Assembly (NCBI GenBank): GCA_937877605.1
Contig: CALFJA010000049.1
Location: 1-28,728, forward strand
Origin: an uncultured Prevotellaceae bacterium
GTDB lineage: Bacteria > Bacteroidota > Bacteroidia > Bacteroidales > Bacteroidaceae
Direction: 5' to 3'
DNA length: 28,728 bases
Part shown: in pieces, positions 15,960 through 24,678 of the stretch
Numbering within the stretch: the first letter of the stretch is position 1
Layout of the letters: each line of letters starts with the position of its first letter
Made by a program: the position numbers and the translations under genes
Notes under the pieces: model-generated
The model's database searches: none
Told to the model about the DNA's origin: nothing
What the model saw: only the letters and a program-made list of their open reading frames with translations

Positions 15960-16485
15960 CGAAATTTTTGGCATACACAGGCCTAAAAAAGCGGAAAAAT
16001 TTACTCATTCCGTACGGAACGCTCTCCAATTTTGTCAAGATAAATTACTGCACACGACATTTCGGAAGTCCGTTTTCAGCCATTTTGCCGCACCGTGAGG
16101 CATTCTATACCGAAAAACACACAAAAAACCACGAATTTTGTAAGTAAATGATATTCAATATGTTGCGGGCTTCTGTGATTCAAATGGCATACAACCTTTT
16201 TGCGACTGAGCCCCACTTGCTGTCTGACTGCCTGGGAGTTGACGGACAAGACCCAGGCTTTCAGCATGCAACTTTACCTGTCTGGAAACCCAACTGGGGC
16301 CCGTTTGCGGTTTTCCTGACCAGGAATCACCCGATTTTTGCCGCCGAAACAGGCAAAAAGACCTACTTTCCCACTTTTCCGGAGCATTGCACACTTTTTG
16401 AAAATGTCAAACAAATTTACCAATTCCGCAAGCGGATTCTACACCGTCTTTCCGGTACCGGTCGAAAAGAAATACTTTCTTTTCA
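15960..16485. other. Long divergent intergenic region with inverted repeats, no recognised gene
   Basis: About 525 bp between the rnr promoter and the epimerase promoter. An open frame of 120 codons (16148-16510, plus) exists, but its composition (many Trp, Pro, Phe, His, Cys), overlap with the downstream promoter and lack of any recognised motif argue against it. Inverted repeats are present: CCTGGG/CCCAGG (16231-16236, 16252-16257), TTCCTG-AC-CAGGAA (16313-16326) and TTTTTGCC/GGCAAAAA (16335-16342, 16352-16359). None has a U-tract. The region could hold a small RNA, a decayed gene or regulatory sites; I cannot choose between them. Confidence 0.5.
16452..16461. promoter_or_regulatory. Perfect 10-bp palindrome CCGGTACCGG upstream of the epimerase promoter
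   Basis: CCGGTACCGG ends 24 bases before the -33 TTG of the epimerase promoter. Its position would suit a regulator-binding site, but a short GC-rich palindrome may also be chance. Confidence 0.3.
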
Positions 16486-16515
16486 TTGCAGAACACCTGA
16501 TTTTTGCTAATTTTG
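16486..16515 (+). promoter_or_regulatory. Promoter of the epimerase-PAP2-miaB unit (TTG-N19-TAATTTTG)
   Basis: TTG at 16486-16488 and TAATTTTG at 16508-16515 are 19 bases apart, a full match to the Bacteroidota promoter form. The ATG is 19 bases after the box, so the leader is very short. Confidence 0.85.
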
Positions 16516-16534
16516 CAGCCTAAGTTCGCAGAAA

Positions 16535-17530
16535 ATGAAGATACTCATCACCGGCGCAAGCGGTTTCATCGGCAGTTTCCTCGTGGAAGAAGCACTCCGG
16601 CAAGGCATGGAAACATGGGCTGCCGTCCGTCCCACCAGTTCGCGAAAATACCTGACCGACCCACGCATCAACTTCATCGAGTTGGACCTCTCCAGCCAGG
16701 AGCACCTGCAGGCGCAACTCGGCGGACACCGGTTCGACTATGTGGTGCATGCCGCCGGCGTGACAAAATGCCTTCATGCCGACGATTTCTACCGCAGCAA
16801 CACCGAAGGAACGAAGCACCTCGTAAACGCACTGCTGGCACTACAGATGCCCATACGCAAGTTCGTCTACCTGAGCTCACTCTCTGTTTTCGGCGCCATC
16901 CGCGAGCAGCAGCCCTACTCCCCCATCACCGATGCCGACACCCCGCAACCCAACACCCACTACGGGAAAAGCAAGCTGCTGGCCGAACAGTTCCTCGACA
17001 CCGTGAAGGAACGCCTGCCCTTCATCATCCTCCGACCCACTGGAGTGTACGGACCGAGGGAGAAAGACTACTACATGATGGCCAAGTCGATAAAAAACCA
17101 CACCGACTTTGCCGTCGGTTTCCGCCGACAAGACATCACTTTCGTCTATGTGCAGGATGTAGTCCAAGCCGCTTTTCTTGCCTTAAAGAGCGATGAAATG
17201 GGCAAAAAATACTTCCTCAGCGACGGACACACCTACCAGTCGGCCGACTTCAGCCGCCTCGTCCGGAAAGAACTGGTCAACCCCTGGGTGCTGCGCATGG
17301 TCTGTCCGATATGGTTGCTCCGCATCATTACCGCCGTTGCCGACCGCTGGGCACACCTCACGGGAAAGATCTCGGCCCTGAACAACGACAAATACCACAT
17401 CCTCCGCCAGCGAAACTGGCAATGCGACATACAGCCAGCCATCGACCAACTGGGCTACCATCCGCAGTTCCCGCTCAAAGAGGGAGTGAAACTCACCATG
17501 GAATGGTACAGACAACAACACTGGCTCTAG
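16535..17530 (+). CDS. NAD-dependent epimerase/dehydratase family protein (extended SDR)
   Basis: The 331-residue protein is an extended short-chain dehydrogenase with the nucleotide-binding TGASGFIG (6-13) and the catalytic YGKSK (Y143, K147) with serines in VYLSSLSVFG (111-120). Such enzymes modify nucleotide sugars or, in some branches, sterol-like or lipid substrates. The C-terminal half (RPTGVYGPREKDYYMM, SDGHTYQSADFSRLVRKE) resembles the group annotated only as NAD-dependent epimerase/dehydratase in Bacteroidota, so no substrate is assigned. It is the first gene of an operon with a PAP2-type membrane enzyme (4 bp later) and miaB. The partner hints at a lipid or lipid-linked substrate, but this is inference. 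Confidence 0.9.
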   Translation: MKILITGASGFIGSFLVEEALRQGMETWAAVRPTSSRKYLTDPRINFIELDLSSQEHLQAQLGGHRFDYVVHAAGVTKCLHADDFYRSNTEGTKHLVNALLALQMPIRKFVYLSSLSVFGAIREQQPYSPITDADTPQPNTHYGKSKLLAEQFLDTVKERLPFIILRPTGVYGPREKDYYMMAKSIKNHTDFAVGFRRQDITFVYVQDVVQAAFLALKSDEMGKKYFLSDGHTYQSADFSRLVRKELVNPWVLRMVCPIWLLRIITAVADRWAHLTGKISALNNDKYHILRQRNWQCDIQPAIDQLGYHPQFPLKEGVKLTMEWYRQQHWL

Positions 17531-17534
17531 ACCT

Positions 17535-18491
17535 ATGCTGAAAGACATCGTAAAACTGGAAAAGAAACCGCGCCGCAGCCTGACGCCACTCGAGTGGATT
17601 GTGCTGGCCTATCTGGCGGTGACGACACTCTGGATTGTCTTCGCCTACACGAAGATGCCCCACCCCATGGACCTCCTCCTCAACCGCGTGAAAGTGCTGT
17701 TCACCATCGGTGCCACCGTATTGGTCTACCACCTGTACCCCAGCCGCCTGACAATGCTCTTCCGGGTAGGCGTGCAAATGGCACTGTTGGCATGGTGGTA
17801 TCCCGACACCTACGAGATGAACCGCGTGCTGCCCAACCTCGACCACCTCTTCGCAGGCTACGAGCAAAGCCTCTTCGGATGCCAGCCGGCACTGCTCTTC
17901 GCCAAGAAGATGCCGTCGGTGCTGGTAAGCGAACTGATGGACCTGGGCTACGCATCCTACTACCCCATGATGGTCGCCGTGCTCCTGTTCTACTTCTTCT
18001 GCCGATACGGCGAGTTCCAGCGCTGCGCCACCATCCTGATAGGCTCGTTCTTCGCCTACTATCTGGTGTTCGACTTCCTGCCGGTGGTGGGTCCAACCTT
18101 CTACTATCATGCCGTAGGCGTGAACCAGATTGCCGGCGGAATCTTCCCATCGCTGGGCGACTACTTCAACACCCACACCGAATGCCTGCCATCGCCGGGA
18201 TACGAACAGGGCATCTTCTACCAGCTGGTGGAAACCGCCAAGAATGCCGGTGAGCGTCCCACGGCAGCCTTCCCCAGCTCCCATGTGGGCGTTTCCACCA
18301 TCTGTCTGTTGCTGGCCTGGCACAGCCGGAACCGCCGTCTGACCCTATGTCTGCTGCCGCTCTACCTGCTGCTCTGCCTGGCCACCGTCTACATTCAGGC
18401 CCACTACGCCATCGACGCACTGGCAGGACTGCTCAGCGGCGTGCTCATCTATGCGCTATCCTACTTCTTCACCCGCAAAATGAAATCCTGA
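17535..18491 (+). CDS. PAP2-superfamily membrane phosphatase/phosphotransferase (Aur1/IPC-synthase-like)
   Basis: This 318-residue integral membrane protein has several hydrophobic segments and the two C-terminal PAP2 motifs: FPSSHVG (246-252) and HYAID (H290 to D294), which hold the phosphohistidine chemistry. The spacing and the FDFLPVVGPTFYYH stretch before them resemble the Aur1/inositol-phosphorylceramide-synthase branch (PAP2_3) more than PgpB or BacA-type phosphatases. Members either remove phosphate from lipids or move a phospho-headgroup between lipids. Bacteroidota make sphingolipids, so a ceramide-headgroup role is possible but unproven. It sits 4 bp after an SDR epimerase and 2 bp before miaB. 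Confidence 0.85.
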   Translation: MLKDIVKLEKKPRRSLTPLEWIVLAYLAVTTLWIVFAYTKMPHPMDLLLNRVKVLFTIGATVLVYHLYPSRLTMLFRVGVQMALLAWWYPDTYEMNRVLPNLDHLFAGYEQSLFGCQPALLFAKKMPSVLVSELMDLGYASYYPMMVAVLLFYFFCRYGEFQRCATILIGSFFAYYLVFDFLPVVGPTFYYHAVGVNQIAGGIFPSLGDYFNTHTECLPSPGYEQGIFYQLVETAKNAGERPTAAFPSSHVGVSTICLLLAWHSRNRRLTLCLLPLYLLLCLATVYIQAHYAIDALAGLLSGVLIYALSYFFTRKMKS

Positions 18492-18493
18492 CA

Positions 18494-19831
18494 ATGAAGA
18501 AACTATATATCGAAACCTACGGCTGTCAGATGAATGTGGCCGACTCCGAAGTGGTGGCCTCGGTCATGCAGATGGCCGGCTACGAAGTGTGCAACTCCGA
18601 CGAGGAGGCTGATGCCGTGTTCCTGAACACCTGCTCCGTGCGCGACAACGCCGAACAGAAGATTCTCCGCCGCCTGGAAGCGCTCAACAGCATCAAGAAA
18701 AAGCGTCAGGCGCTCCACAAGAAACAAGGCAAACAGGGCAATCCCTACATCGTCGGAGTGCTGGGCTGCATGGCAGAACGGGTGAAGGAAGACCTGCTCG
18801 AGCACCATCACGCCGACATCGTGGCCGGTCCCGATGCCTACCTGAACTTGCCCGACCTCGTGCTGCAGGCCGAACTGGGACAAAAAGCCATGAACATAGA
18901 ACTCAGCCTGACCGAGACCTACCGAGACATCGTGCCCCAACGCATTGCCGGCAACCGCATATCGGGCTATGTTAGCATTATGCGCGGATGCAACAACTTC
19001 TGCCACTACTGCATTGTTCCCTACACCCGGGGACGCGAACGGAGCCGCGATGTGGAGTCCATCCTGCGCGAAGTGAAGGACCTTGAGCAGCGCAACTACA
19101 AGGAAGTGACCCTGCTCGGACAGAATGTGAACAGCTATCGCTGCAGCGATGTCACTTTCCCGCGGCTGTTGAGCATCGTTGCCGAGGCCGTTCCGGGCAT
19201 GCGCATCCGATTCACCACCTCACACCCGAAGGACATGAGCGACGAAACTCTCCAGATGATTGCCAAGTACGACAATGTGTGCAAGCAAATCCACCTGCCC
19301 GTACAGAGCGGTTCGGACAAGATTCTGAAGCTGATGAACCGCAAGTACACCCGCGAGTGGTACCTCGGACGCGTGGAAGCCATCCGCCGCATCATACCCG
19401 ACTGCGGTCTGTCTACCGACATCTTCGTAGGCTATCACGACGAAACCGAAGAAGACCACCAGCTCTCCCTGTCGCTGATGAGGGAGGTCCAGTACGACTC
19501 CGCCTTCATGTTCAAATACTCGGAGCGGCCCGGAACCTTCGCATCGAAGCACCTCCCCGACAATGTACCCGAGGAAGTCAAGATACAACGGCTCAACGAA
19601 CTCATCCAGCTGCAGACCGAAATGTCGGCCCTGCAAAACAAGAAGGACGAGGGAAAGGAGTTCGTCGTGCTGGTGGAAGGGTTCAGCAAGCGCAGCCACG
19701 ACCAACTGTGCGGACGGACAGAACAGGGAAAGATGGTGGTGTTCGACAAGGGAACACATCGTCCGGGCGACTTCGTCAAAGTCAGGATAACCGGCTCCAC
19801 CAGCGCAACACTGCTCGGAGAGCCTGCCTGA
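18494..19831 (+). CDS. miaB: tRNA-2-methylthio-N6-dimethylallyladenosine synthase MiaB
   Basis: MiaB is a radical-SAM methylthiotransferase that adds a methylthio group to i6A37 of tRNAs. Starting at 18494 the protein has 445 residues. It carries the N-terminal UPF0004 cluster cysteines (C11 in ETYGCQMN, C47 in NTCSVRDNAEQK, C92 in GVLGCMAERV), the radical-SAM motif RGCNNFCHYC (C166, C170, C173) and a C-terminal TRAM domain (about 385-445). The open frame extends 49 codons further upstream into the PAP2 gene, but ETYGCQMN marks the true N-terminus. The NTCSVRDNAEQK form points to MiaB rather than MtaB or RimO. Its operon with two lipid-type genes looks incidental. Confidence 0.96.
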   Translation: MKKLYIETYGCQMNVADSEVVASVMQMAGYEVCNSDEEADAVFLNTCSVRDNAEQKILRRLEALNSIKKKRQALHKKQGKQGNPYIVGVLGCMAERVKEDLLEHHHADIVAGPDAYLNLPDLVLQAELGQKAMNIELSLTETYRDIVPQRIAGNRISGYVSIMRGCNNFCHYCIVPYTRGRERSRDVESILREVKDLEQRNYKEVTLLGQNVNSYRCSDVTFPRLLSIVAEAVPGMRIRFTTSHPKDMSDETLQMIAKYDNVCKQIHLPVQSGSDKILKLMNRKYTREWYLGRVEAIRRIIPDCGLSTDIFVGYHDETEEDHQLSLSLMREVQYDSAFMFKYSERPGTFASKHLPDNVPEEVKIQRLNELIQLQTEMSALQNKKDEGKEFVVLVEGFSKRSHDQLCGRTEQGKMVVFDKGTHRPGDFVKVRITGSTSATLLGEPA

Positions 19832-19872
19832 AAGAACGGAAAACCGCTGAAAACGGATACTATACTGCATCA

Positions 19873-19898
19873 ACACACCAAATAGGTGTGTTTTTTTT
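19873..19898 (+). terminator. Terminator after miaB
   Basis: ACACACC (19873-19879), loop AAATA, GGTGTGT (19885-19891), then seven further T. It lies 41 bases after the miaB stop. Its T-run overlaps the -33 element of the next promoter. Confidence 0.93.
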
Positions 19899-19926
19899 GT
19901 GTTTTAACCAAGATTCGTTATCTTTG
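19897..19926 (+). promoter_or_regulatory. Promoter of the exporter-acyltransferase-kinase-GT10 unit (TTG-N19-TATCTTTG)
   Basis: TTG (19897-19899) and TATCTTTG (19919-19926) are separated by exactly 19 bases. The TTG sits at the end of the terminator T-run, so terminator and promoter are nested. The leader to the ATG at 19976 is about 45 bases. Confidence 0.85.
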
Positions 19927-19975
19927 CAATCGCATACTGGAAAAAGCACCTCCGAAACAGAAGCGACAACCTACT

Positions 19976-21805
19976 ATGAAAGAATTTCTACAAGTACTGA
20001 GAAGGTTTGTCCCTCCCTACAGACGCTACCTCGTTCTGTCTGTCGTCTTCAACATCCTCTCAGCCGTCCTCAACATATTCTCCTTTACCGCCCTTGTGCC
20101 CATTCTGAACATCCTGTTCGACACCGGCACCACCGAGAAAGCCACCCGGCTGATGGAGTGGAGCGAAGGTTCGGCAAAGGAAGTGATGGGCAACAATGTC
20201 AACTATTATGTCCTGCAGATGGTCGAAAGCATCGGAGCCTCAACCACACTGCTCGTCCTCGGTGGCATCATCGCCTTCATGACATTCCTAAAGACCGGTG
20301 CCTACTTCCTCTCTTCGGCCACCATCATCCCTATCAGAACGGGAGTGGTGCGCGACATTCGCAACCAGGTGTACCAGAAGATAACCTCACTCCATCTGGG
20401 TTTCTTCTCCGAAGAGCGCAAGGGAGACATCATTGCCCGTATGAGTGGCGATGTCCAGGAGATTGAAACCAGCATTATGTCATCGCTGGACATGCTCTTC
20501 AAGAACCCAATTCTCATCATTGCATACTTCACCACGCTGATAATCGTGTCGTGGCAGCTCACCGTCTTCACCCTCATCTTCGTGCCGCTGTTCGGCTGGT
20601 TCATGGGTGTGGTCGGACGAAAACTGAAGGCCCGCTCCATCAAAGCACAGGCCCTGTGGAGCGACACAATGAGTCAGGTGGAGGAAACGCTGGGCGGTCT
20701 CCGCATCGTCAAGGCTTTCTGTGCCGAAGATAAAATGAACCTGCGCTTCGACAAGGTCAATTCCGCCTATCGGGACGACATCATGCGCGTCAACATCCGG
20801 CAGCAGATGGCCCACCCAATGAGCGAGTTCCTGGGCACGGTGATGATTGTTGTGGTGCTGTGGGTAGGAGGAATACTCGTCCTGAACTACCATGTCCTGT
20901 CCGGACCGGTGTTCGTTTTCTACCTGGTCATGCTCTACTCCATCATCAACCCCCTGAAAGAGTTCTCCAAGGCGAGCTACAACATCCCGAAGGGTATGGC
21001 CTCAATGGAGCGCGTGGACCGTATCCTGAAGGCCGAAGTGGAGATCAAGGACCCGGAGCATCCCATACACATAGACAGTTTCGAGCACCAGATTGAGTTC
21101 CGCGATGTATCCTTCCGCTACGGCGAACAGTGGGTGCTGCGCCACATCAACCTGGTTATTCCGAAGGGAAAGACCATCGCCGTGGTGGGACAGAGCGGCA
21201 GCGGCAAGTCCACGCTGGTTGACCTGATCCCCCGCTACTACGATGCTCAGGAGGGAGAGGTGCTCATAGACGGCATCAATGTGAAGGATTTGGGTGTCCA
21301 CGACCTCCGACAACTCATCGGAAATGTGAACCAAGAGGCCATACTTTTCAACGACTCGTTCCGCAACAACATCTCGTTCGGAGTGGAAAAGGCCACCCAG
21401 GAAGAAATTGAACAGGCTGCGAAGATTGCCAACGCCCACGAATTCATCTCGCAGAGCGAGCACGGTTACGACACGAACATCGGCGACCGGGGCGGCCGTT
21501 TGAGCGGAGGACAGCGCCAACGGGTCTCCATTGCCCGCGCCATCCTGAAGAATCCACCCATACTTATCCTCGACGAGGCCACCAGTGCCCTTGATACGGA
21601 GAGCGAACGCCTGGTGCAGGATGCACTGGAACGCCTCATGAAGACCCGCACAACCGTGGCCATAGCACACCGTCTCTCCACAATCAAGAACGCAGACGAA
21701 ATCTGTGTCATCCACGACGGGCAGATAGTGGAGCGCGGAACGCACGAAGACCTCATGCAGAAAGAGGGATACTACAAGAAACTTCACGACATGCAACAAG
21801 TCTAA
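19976..21805 (+). CDS. MsbA-like ABC exporter (fused membrane and ATPase domains)
   Basis: The 609-residue half-transporter has an N-terminal membrane domain of about six helices (about 15-340) and a C-terminal ATPase with Walker A GQSGSGKST (405-413), a Q-loop near NQEAILFND, signature LSGGQRQR (509-516), Walker B ILILDEATSALD (529-540) and the H-loop histidine in AHRLST (H565). It works as a homodimer in the inner membrane. The fold and its following neighbours (lipid A-type acyltransferase, LPS kinase) support an MsbA-like lipid A-core flippase, although Bacteroidota have several such exporters. The open frame begins at 19886 but the first 30 codons overlie the promoter, so I choose the ATG at 19976. 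Confidence 0.9.
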   Translation: MKEFLQVLRRFVPPYRRYLVLSVVFNILSAVLNIFSFTALVPILNILFDTGTTEKATRLMEWSEGSAKEVMGNNVNYYVLQMVESIGASTTLLVLGGIIAFMTFLKTGAYFLSSATIIPIRTGVVRDIRNQVYQKITSLHLGFFSEERKGDIIARMSGDVQEIETSIMSSLDMLFKNPILIIAYFTTLIIVSWQLTVFTLIFVPLFGWFMGVVGRKLKARSIKAQALWSDTMSQVEETLGGLRIVKAFCAEDKMNLRFDKVNSAYRDDIMRVNIRQQMAHPMSEFLGTVMIVVVLWVGGILVLNYHVLSGPVFVFYLVMLYSIINPLKEFSKASYNIPKGMASMERVDRILKAEVEIKDPEHPIHIDSFEHQIEFRDVSFRYGEQWVLRHINLVIPKGKTIAVVGQSGSGKSTLVDLIPRYYDAQEGEVLIDGINVKDLGVHDLRQLIGNVNQEAILFNDSFRNNISFGVEKATQEEIEQAAKIANAHEFISQSEHGYDTNIGDRGGRLSGGQRQRVSIARAILKNPPILILDEATSALDTESERLVQDALERLMKTRTTVAIAHRLSTIKNADEICVIHDGQIVERGTHEDLMQKEGYYKKLHDMQQV

Positions 21806-21809
21806 TGCC

Positions 21810-22775
21810 ATGCATAAAATAACATATTGCCTGCTTTACGGCATCTGCTATGCCATCAGCCTGCTCCCGTTCAAGGTGCTCTACCTGCTTTCGGACGCCC
21901 TGTATGCGGTCATGTACCACCTCATCCGCTATCGCAGAGGCATTGTCCGGTCGAACCTCAGCAGTTCGTTTCCGGAGAAGGAGGAGCAGGAAATCGTTGC
22001 CATAGAGAAGAAGTTCTACCACTGGTTCTGCGATTACTTCATGGAAGCGCTGAAGTTACTGAGCATCAGCGAGGCCAAGTTGCGCCGCCATCTGGTCATC
22101 ACCAACTCCGACGAGATTGAAGCCACCTTCCAAGAGGGACAGGATGTGGCTGCATTCCTCGGGCATTACTGCAACTGGGAGTGGCTTACCTGTGTGGGAA
22201 TAGGACTTCCCAAAAACCGTATCGTAGGACTGGTATACCATCCTTTGTACAATCAGGCCTTCGAAAAACTGTTCCGCAAGATTCGTTCTTCGGTGGGCGG
22301 AGTCCCCATTCCCAAGAAAGACATCCTGCGCTATCTCCTCGACTACAACGAGAAAGGCATCCGCTCCATCTTCGGCTATGTGGTCGACCAGGGGCCGAAG
22401 TGGGAGAACATCCACTTGTGGTTGCCTTTCCTGAACCACGACACGCCGGTGTTCACCGGTGCGGAGCGTATTGTCAGGAAGCGCAAGCAGGCTGTCTACT
22501 ACATGGAAATGATTCGGGAGAAGCGCGGGAAATATGTATGCACCTATCATCTCATCACCAAAGAGCCACAGGAACTGGGCGAGTATGAGGTGACGCGCCG
22601 CGTCTTCGAGTTGCTGGAACAGACCATCTGCCGACAGCCGGAGTTCTACCTCTGGAGCCACAACCGCTGGAAACGCACACATGAGGAGTTTGACCGCCGC
22701 TTTGAAGTGGTCAACGGCAAGGTGCTCCCCCGCAAGGCGGAACAACAACCTGCCGCCTCAAACCCGAACGAATGA
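21810..22775 (+). CDS. Lysophospholipid/lipid A acyltransferase (LpxL/HtrB-like)
   Basis: The 321-residue protein matches the LpxL/HtrB family, which adds secondary acyl chains to lipid A, or related lysophospholipid acyltransferases. It has an N-terminal membrane anchor (about residues 3-38), IVRSNLSSSFPE (45-56), the catalytic HX4E motif in GHYCNWEW (H119, E124) and IPKKDILRYLL (about 167-177). The FGYVVDQGPKWENIHLWLPFLN stretch is the substrate-binding part usual in the family. It starts 4 bp after the exporter, so they are co-translated. Many Bacteroidetes have only one LpxL-like enzyme and make five-chain lipid A; whether this is the only copy cannot be seen from one window. Confidence 0.92.
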   Translation: MHKITYCLLYGICYAISLLPFKVLYLLSDALYAVMYHLIRYRRGIVRSNLSSSFPEKEEQEIVAIEKKFYHWFCDYFMEALKLLSISEAKLRRHLVITNSDEIEATFQEGQDVAAFLGHYCNWEWLTCVGIGLPKNRIVGLVYHPLYNQAFEKLFRKIRSSVGGVPIPKKDILRYLLDYNEKGIRSIFGYVVDQGPKWENIHLWLPFLNHDTPVFTGAERIVRKRKQAVYYMEMIREKRGKYVCTYHLITKEPQELGEYEVTRRVFELLEQTICRQPEFYLWSHNRWKRTHEEFDRRFEVVNGKVLPRKAEQQPAASNPNE

Positions 22776-22785
22776 CCCCTTTCAC

Positions 22786-23553
22786 ATGCAAATAACGATT
22801 ACGCCGATAGACAGTCCGCTGGCGGATGTCATCCGAGAGATGGCGACCGGCTTCGACCGCAGCGGCTTACTGCTGCACGACGGACGCAATCAGGTGAGGC
22901 AAATCGAAGCCGACGGCACTGCCTATGTGGTGAAGCGATACCACAAGTTGGGCTGGCTGAAGGGACTCATCTACACTTTTTTACGAAAGACAAAGGCCCA
23001 ACGCGCCTACGAGAATGCCCTGACCTTGCAGGAAAGGGGCATTGCCACGCCTACTCCCATCGCCTTTGCGCTGACAAAGCGCAGGGGACTGACAGAGTGG
23101 GCGTATTTCATTTCCACGCCGACCGACAGGCAGCCCATTGCCCCTTCACTGGTAGGCACGCCCGATTTCGACAAGGCACTGGCCCATGCCTACGCCTGCT
23201 TTGTGGCCGAACTGCACGAGAAGGGAATCGTACACCACGACCTTAATCCCACGAATGTGCTCTACAGCCGCGACGAGAAGGGCTATCTGTTCGAACTCAT
23301 CGACATCAACCGCATGCAGTTCTATACCGAGCACAGCATCCCGAAGGAGGTTTGCATGGAGAACCTGACACGCTTCTGGTGGCTGACCCCGGTCTATGAG
23401 TATGTGCTCAACGCCTATGCCGCCGCCCGGCAGTGGTCGGACGAAGACAAGGAGAGGGCCATCGCCGTGAAGAAAAGGCACGACAGGCACTGGATACGCC
23501 GCAAGAACTTCCTCTCGCTGCTAAAGCACGGGCACCTGAAATACAAACGCTGA
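22786..23553 (+). CDS. Lipopolysaccharide kinase (Kdo/WaaP/InaA)-like protein
   Basis: This 255-residue protein has a small-kinase fold. The ATP-lysine is K50 in AYVVKRYHK, the paired glutamate E75 in RAYENA, the catalytic loop VHHDLNPTNVLY has D152 and N157, and the metal-binding equivalent of DFG is IDINRM (D173). It resembles the lipopolysaccharide-kinase/RIO-type family that phosphorylates Kdo or inner-core heptose. I choose 22786 over upstream in-frame codons, which overlap the preceding acyltransferase gene. The likely target in this organism is Kdo in the lipid A core, inferred from the exporter and acyltransferase just before it and a GT10 transferase just after. Confidence 0.88.
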   Translation: MQITITPIDSPLADVIREMATGFDRSGLLLHDGRNQVRQIEADGTAYVVKRYHKLGWLKGLIYTFLRKTKAQRAYENALTLQERGIATPTPIAFALTKRRGLTEWAYFISTPTDRQPIAPSLVGTPDFDKALAHAYACFVAELHEKGIVHHDLNPTNVLYSRDEKGYLFELIDINRMQFYTEHSIPKEVCMENLTRFWWLTPVYEYVLNAYAAARQWSDEDKERAIAVKKRHDRHWIRRKNFLSLLKHGHLKYKR

Positions 23554-23572
23554 CATCACACTTCGAAGACAC

Positions 23573-24589
23573 ATGAAACGAATACTCATCATATCCCGCG
23601 ACCCGGCATTGAGTTTCCGGCAGATGAAAGACGGGAACGGCATCAGCCACGACGCCCAATTCCAGTTCTTCATCAACGACTTCGACTGCCAGCCTGACTT
23701 TGTGGTGGTCAACGGGAAGGGACTGCGCGTGGAGCGGGAGTTCCAGGTTCCGCGCAAGCGAACCATCCTGCTGACGGGCGAGCCCTACGGAGTGCTGCAC
23801 TATCCACGCAAGTATTACAGCCAGTTCGGAGCCGTCTGTTCCTGTCAGGAGGGCATTACCGACTACCCGGGCGGTAAGGTCTACTACACCCAGGCAGCCA
23901 TTCCCTGGTATGTGGGGGTGGTGTTCAATCCCGACAATACCTGCCGCTTCACGATGAACTTCGACGATGTGGCCAATGCAGCGCCCAAAAAGGAGAAACT
24001 CATTTCCATCATCTCCAGCACCAAGTCGTTCTCGCGCGGACATGTTGACAGGCTCAGGTTTGTCAAGGCGCTCAAGGAGCGATACGGTGACCAGGTGGAC
24101 ATTTTCGGGCACGGGTTCAACAATTTCGACGATAAATGGGATGTCCTGGCCCCTTACAAGTACCACATCGTGATAGAGAACTCACGCAGCGACTACTACT
24201 GGACCGAGAAGATTGCCGACTGCTTCCTGGCCGGCACCTATCCGCTGTACTACGGCAGCCGCACCATCGGGCGTTCTTTCCCCGAGAATTCCTACACTCC
24301 TATTGACATACGCAAGCCGAAAGAGGCATTCAGGGCCATCGACAGGGCTGTGGAAATGCATTGCTACGAGCACAGCATCGAGGTGCTCAGGGAGTGCAAG
24401 GAGATGATTCTCGGCAAGTATAACTTCTTCAGCCTCATCGAACAGGTCTGCCGGGAAATCCCCGTGGACGGCGAACAGGGCACCACCCTGTTGTATCCCA
24501 TGCGCCACTTCTTCTCGTTCCACAACATGTACCTCTACACCATCGGACGGAACATGTACAAACTGATGGGGAGAAAGTACAAGCAATGA
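23573..24589 (+). CDS. Glycosyltransferase family 10 (alpha-1,3-fucosyltransferase-like)
   Basis: The 338-residue protein carries the GT10 signature at about 195-229: HIVIENSRSDYYWTEKI, with E202-N203 and T211-E212-K213, then FLAGTYPLYYG. GT10 enzymes transfer fucose from GDP-fucose to GlcNAc- or Glc-containing acceptors; in this phylum many act on LPS or surface glycans. No signal peptide or membrane segment is seen, so it acts on the cytoplasmic side. It is the last gene of the exporter-acyltransferase-kinase unit, 19 bp after the kinase, so the acceptor may be LPS core. Fucose donor specificity is inferred from the family only. Confidence 0.88.
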   Translation: MKRILIISRDPALSFRQMKDGNGISHDAQFQFFINDFDCQPDFVVVNGKGLRVEREFQVPRKRTILLTGEPYGVLHYPRKYYSQFGAVCSCQEGITDYPGGKVYYTQAAIPWYVGVVFNPDNTCRFTMNFDDVANAAPKKEKLISIISSTKSFSRGHVDRLRFVKALKERYGDQVDIFGHGFNNFDDKWDVLAPYKYHIVIENSRSDYYWTEKIADCFLAGTYPLYYGSRTIGRSFPENSYTPIDIRKPKEAFRAIDRAVEMHCYEHSIEVLRECKEMILGKYNFFSLIEQVCREIPVDGEQGTTLLYPMRHFFSFHNMYLYTIGRNMYKLMGRKYKQ

Positions 24590-24678
24590 CCCTTGCGGAG
24601 AACACTCCTGTAACCGTCTGACTATAAAAGAGTTGCATTCAAGCCTCAAACGCACTCCGTTTGGAGCCCAAACGCAGC

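Noticed and set aside
16148..16510. 120-codon plus-strand open frame in the rnr-epimerase gap
   Set aside because: No recognised motif, odd composition, and it runs into the -7 box of the epimerase promoter. Kept only as a note on the intergenic region.
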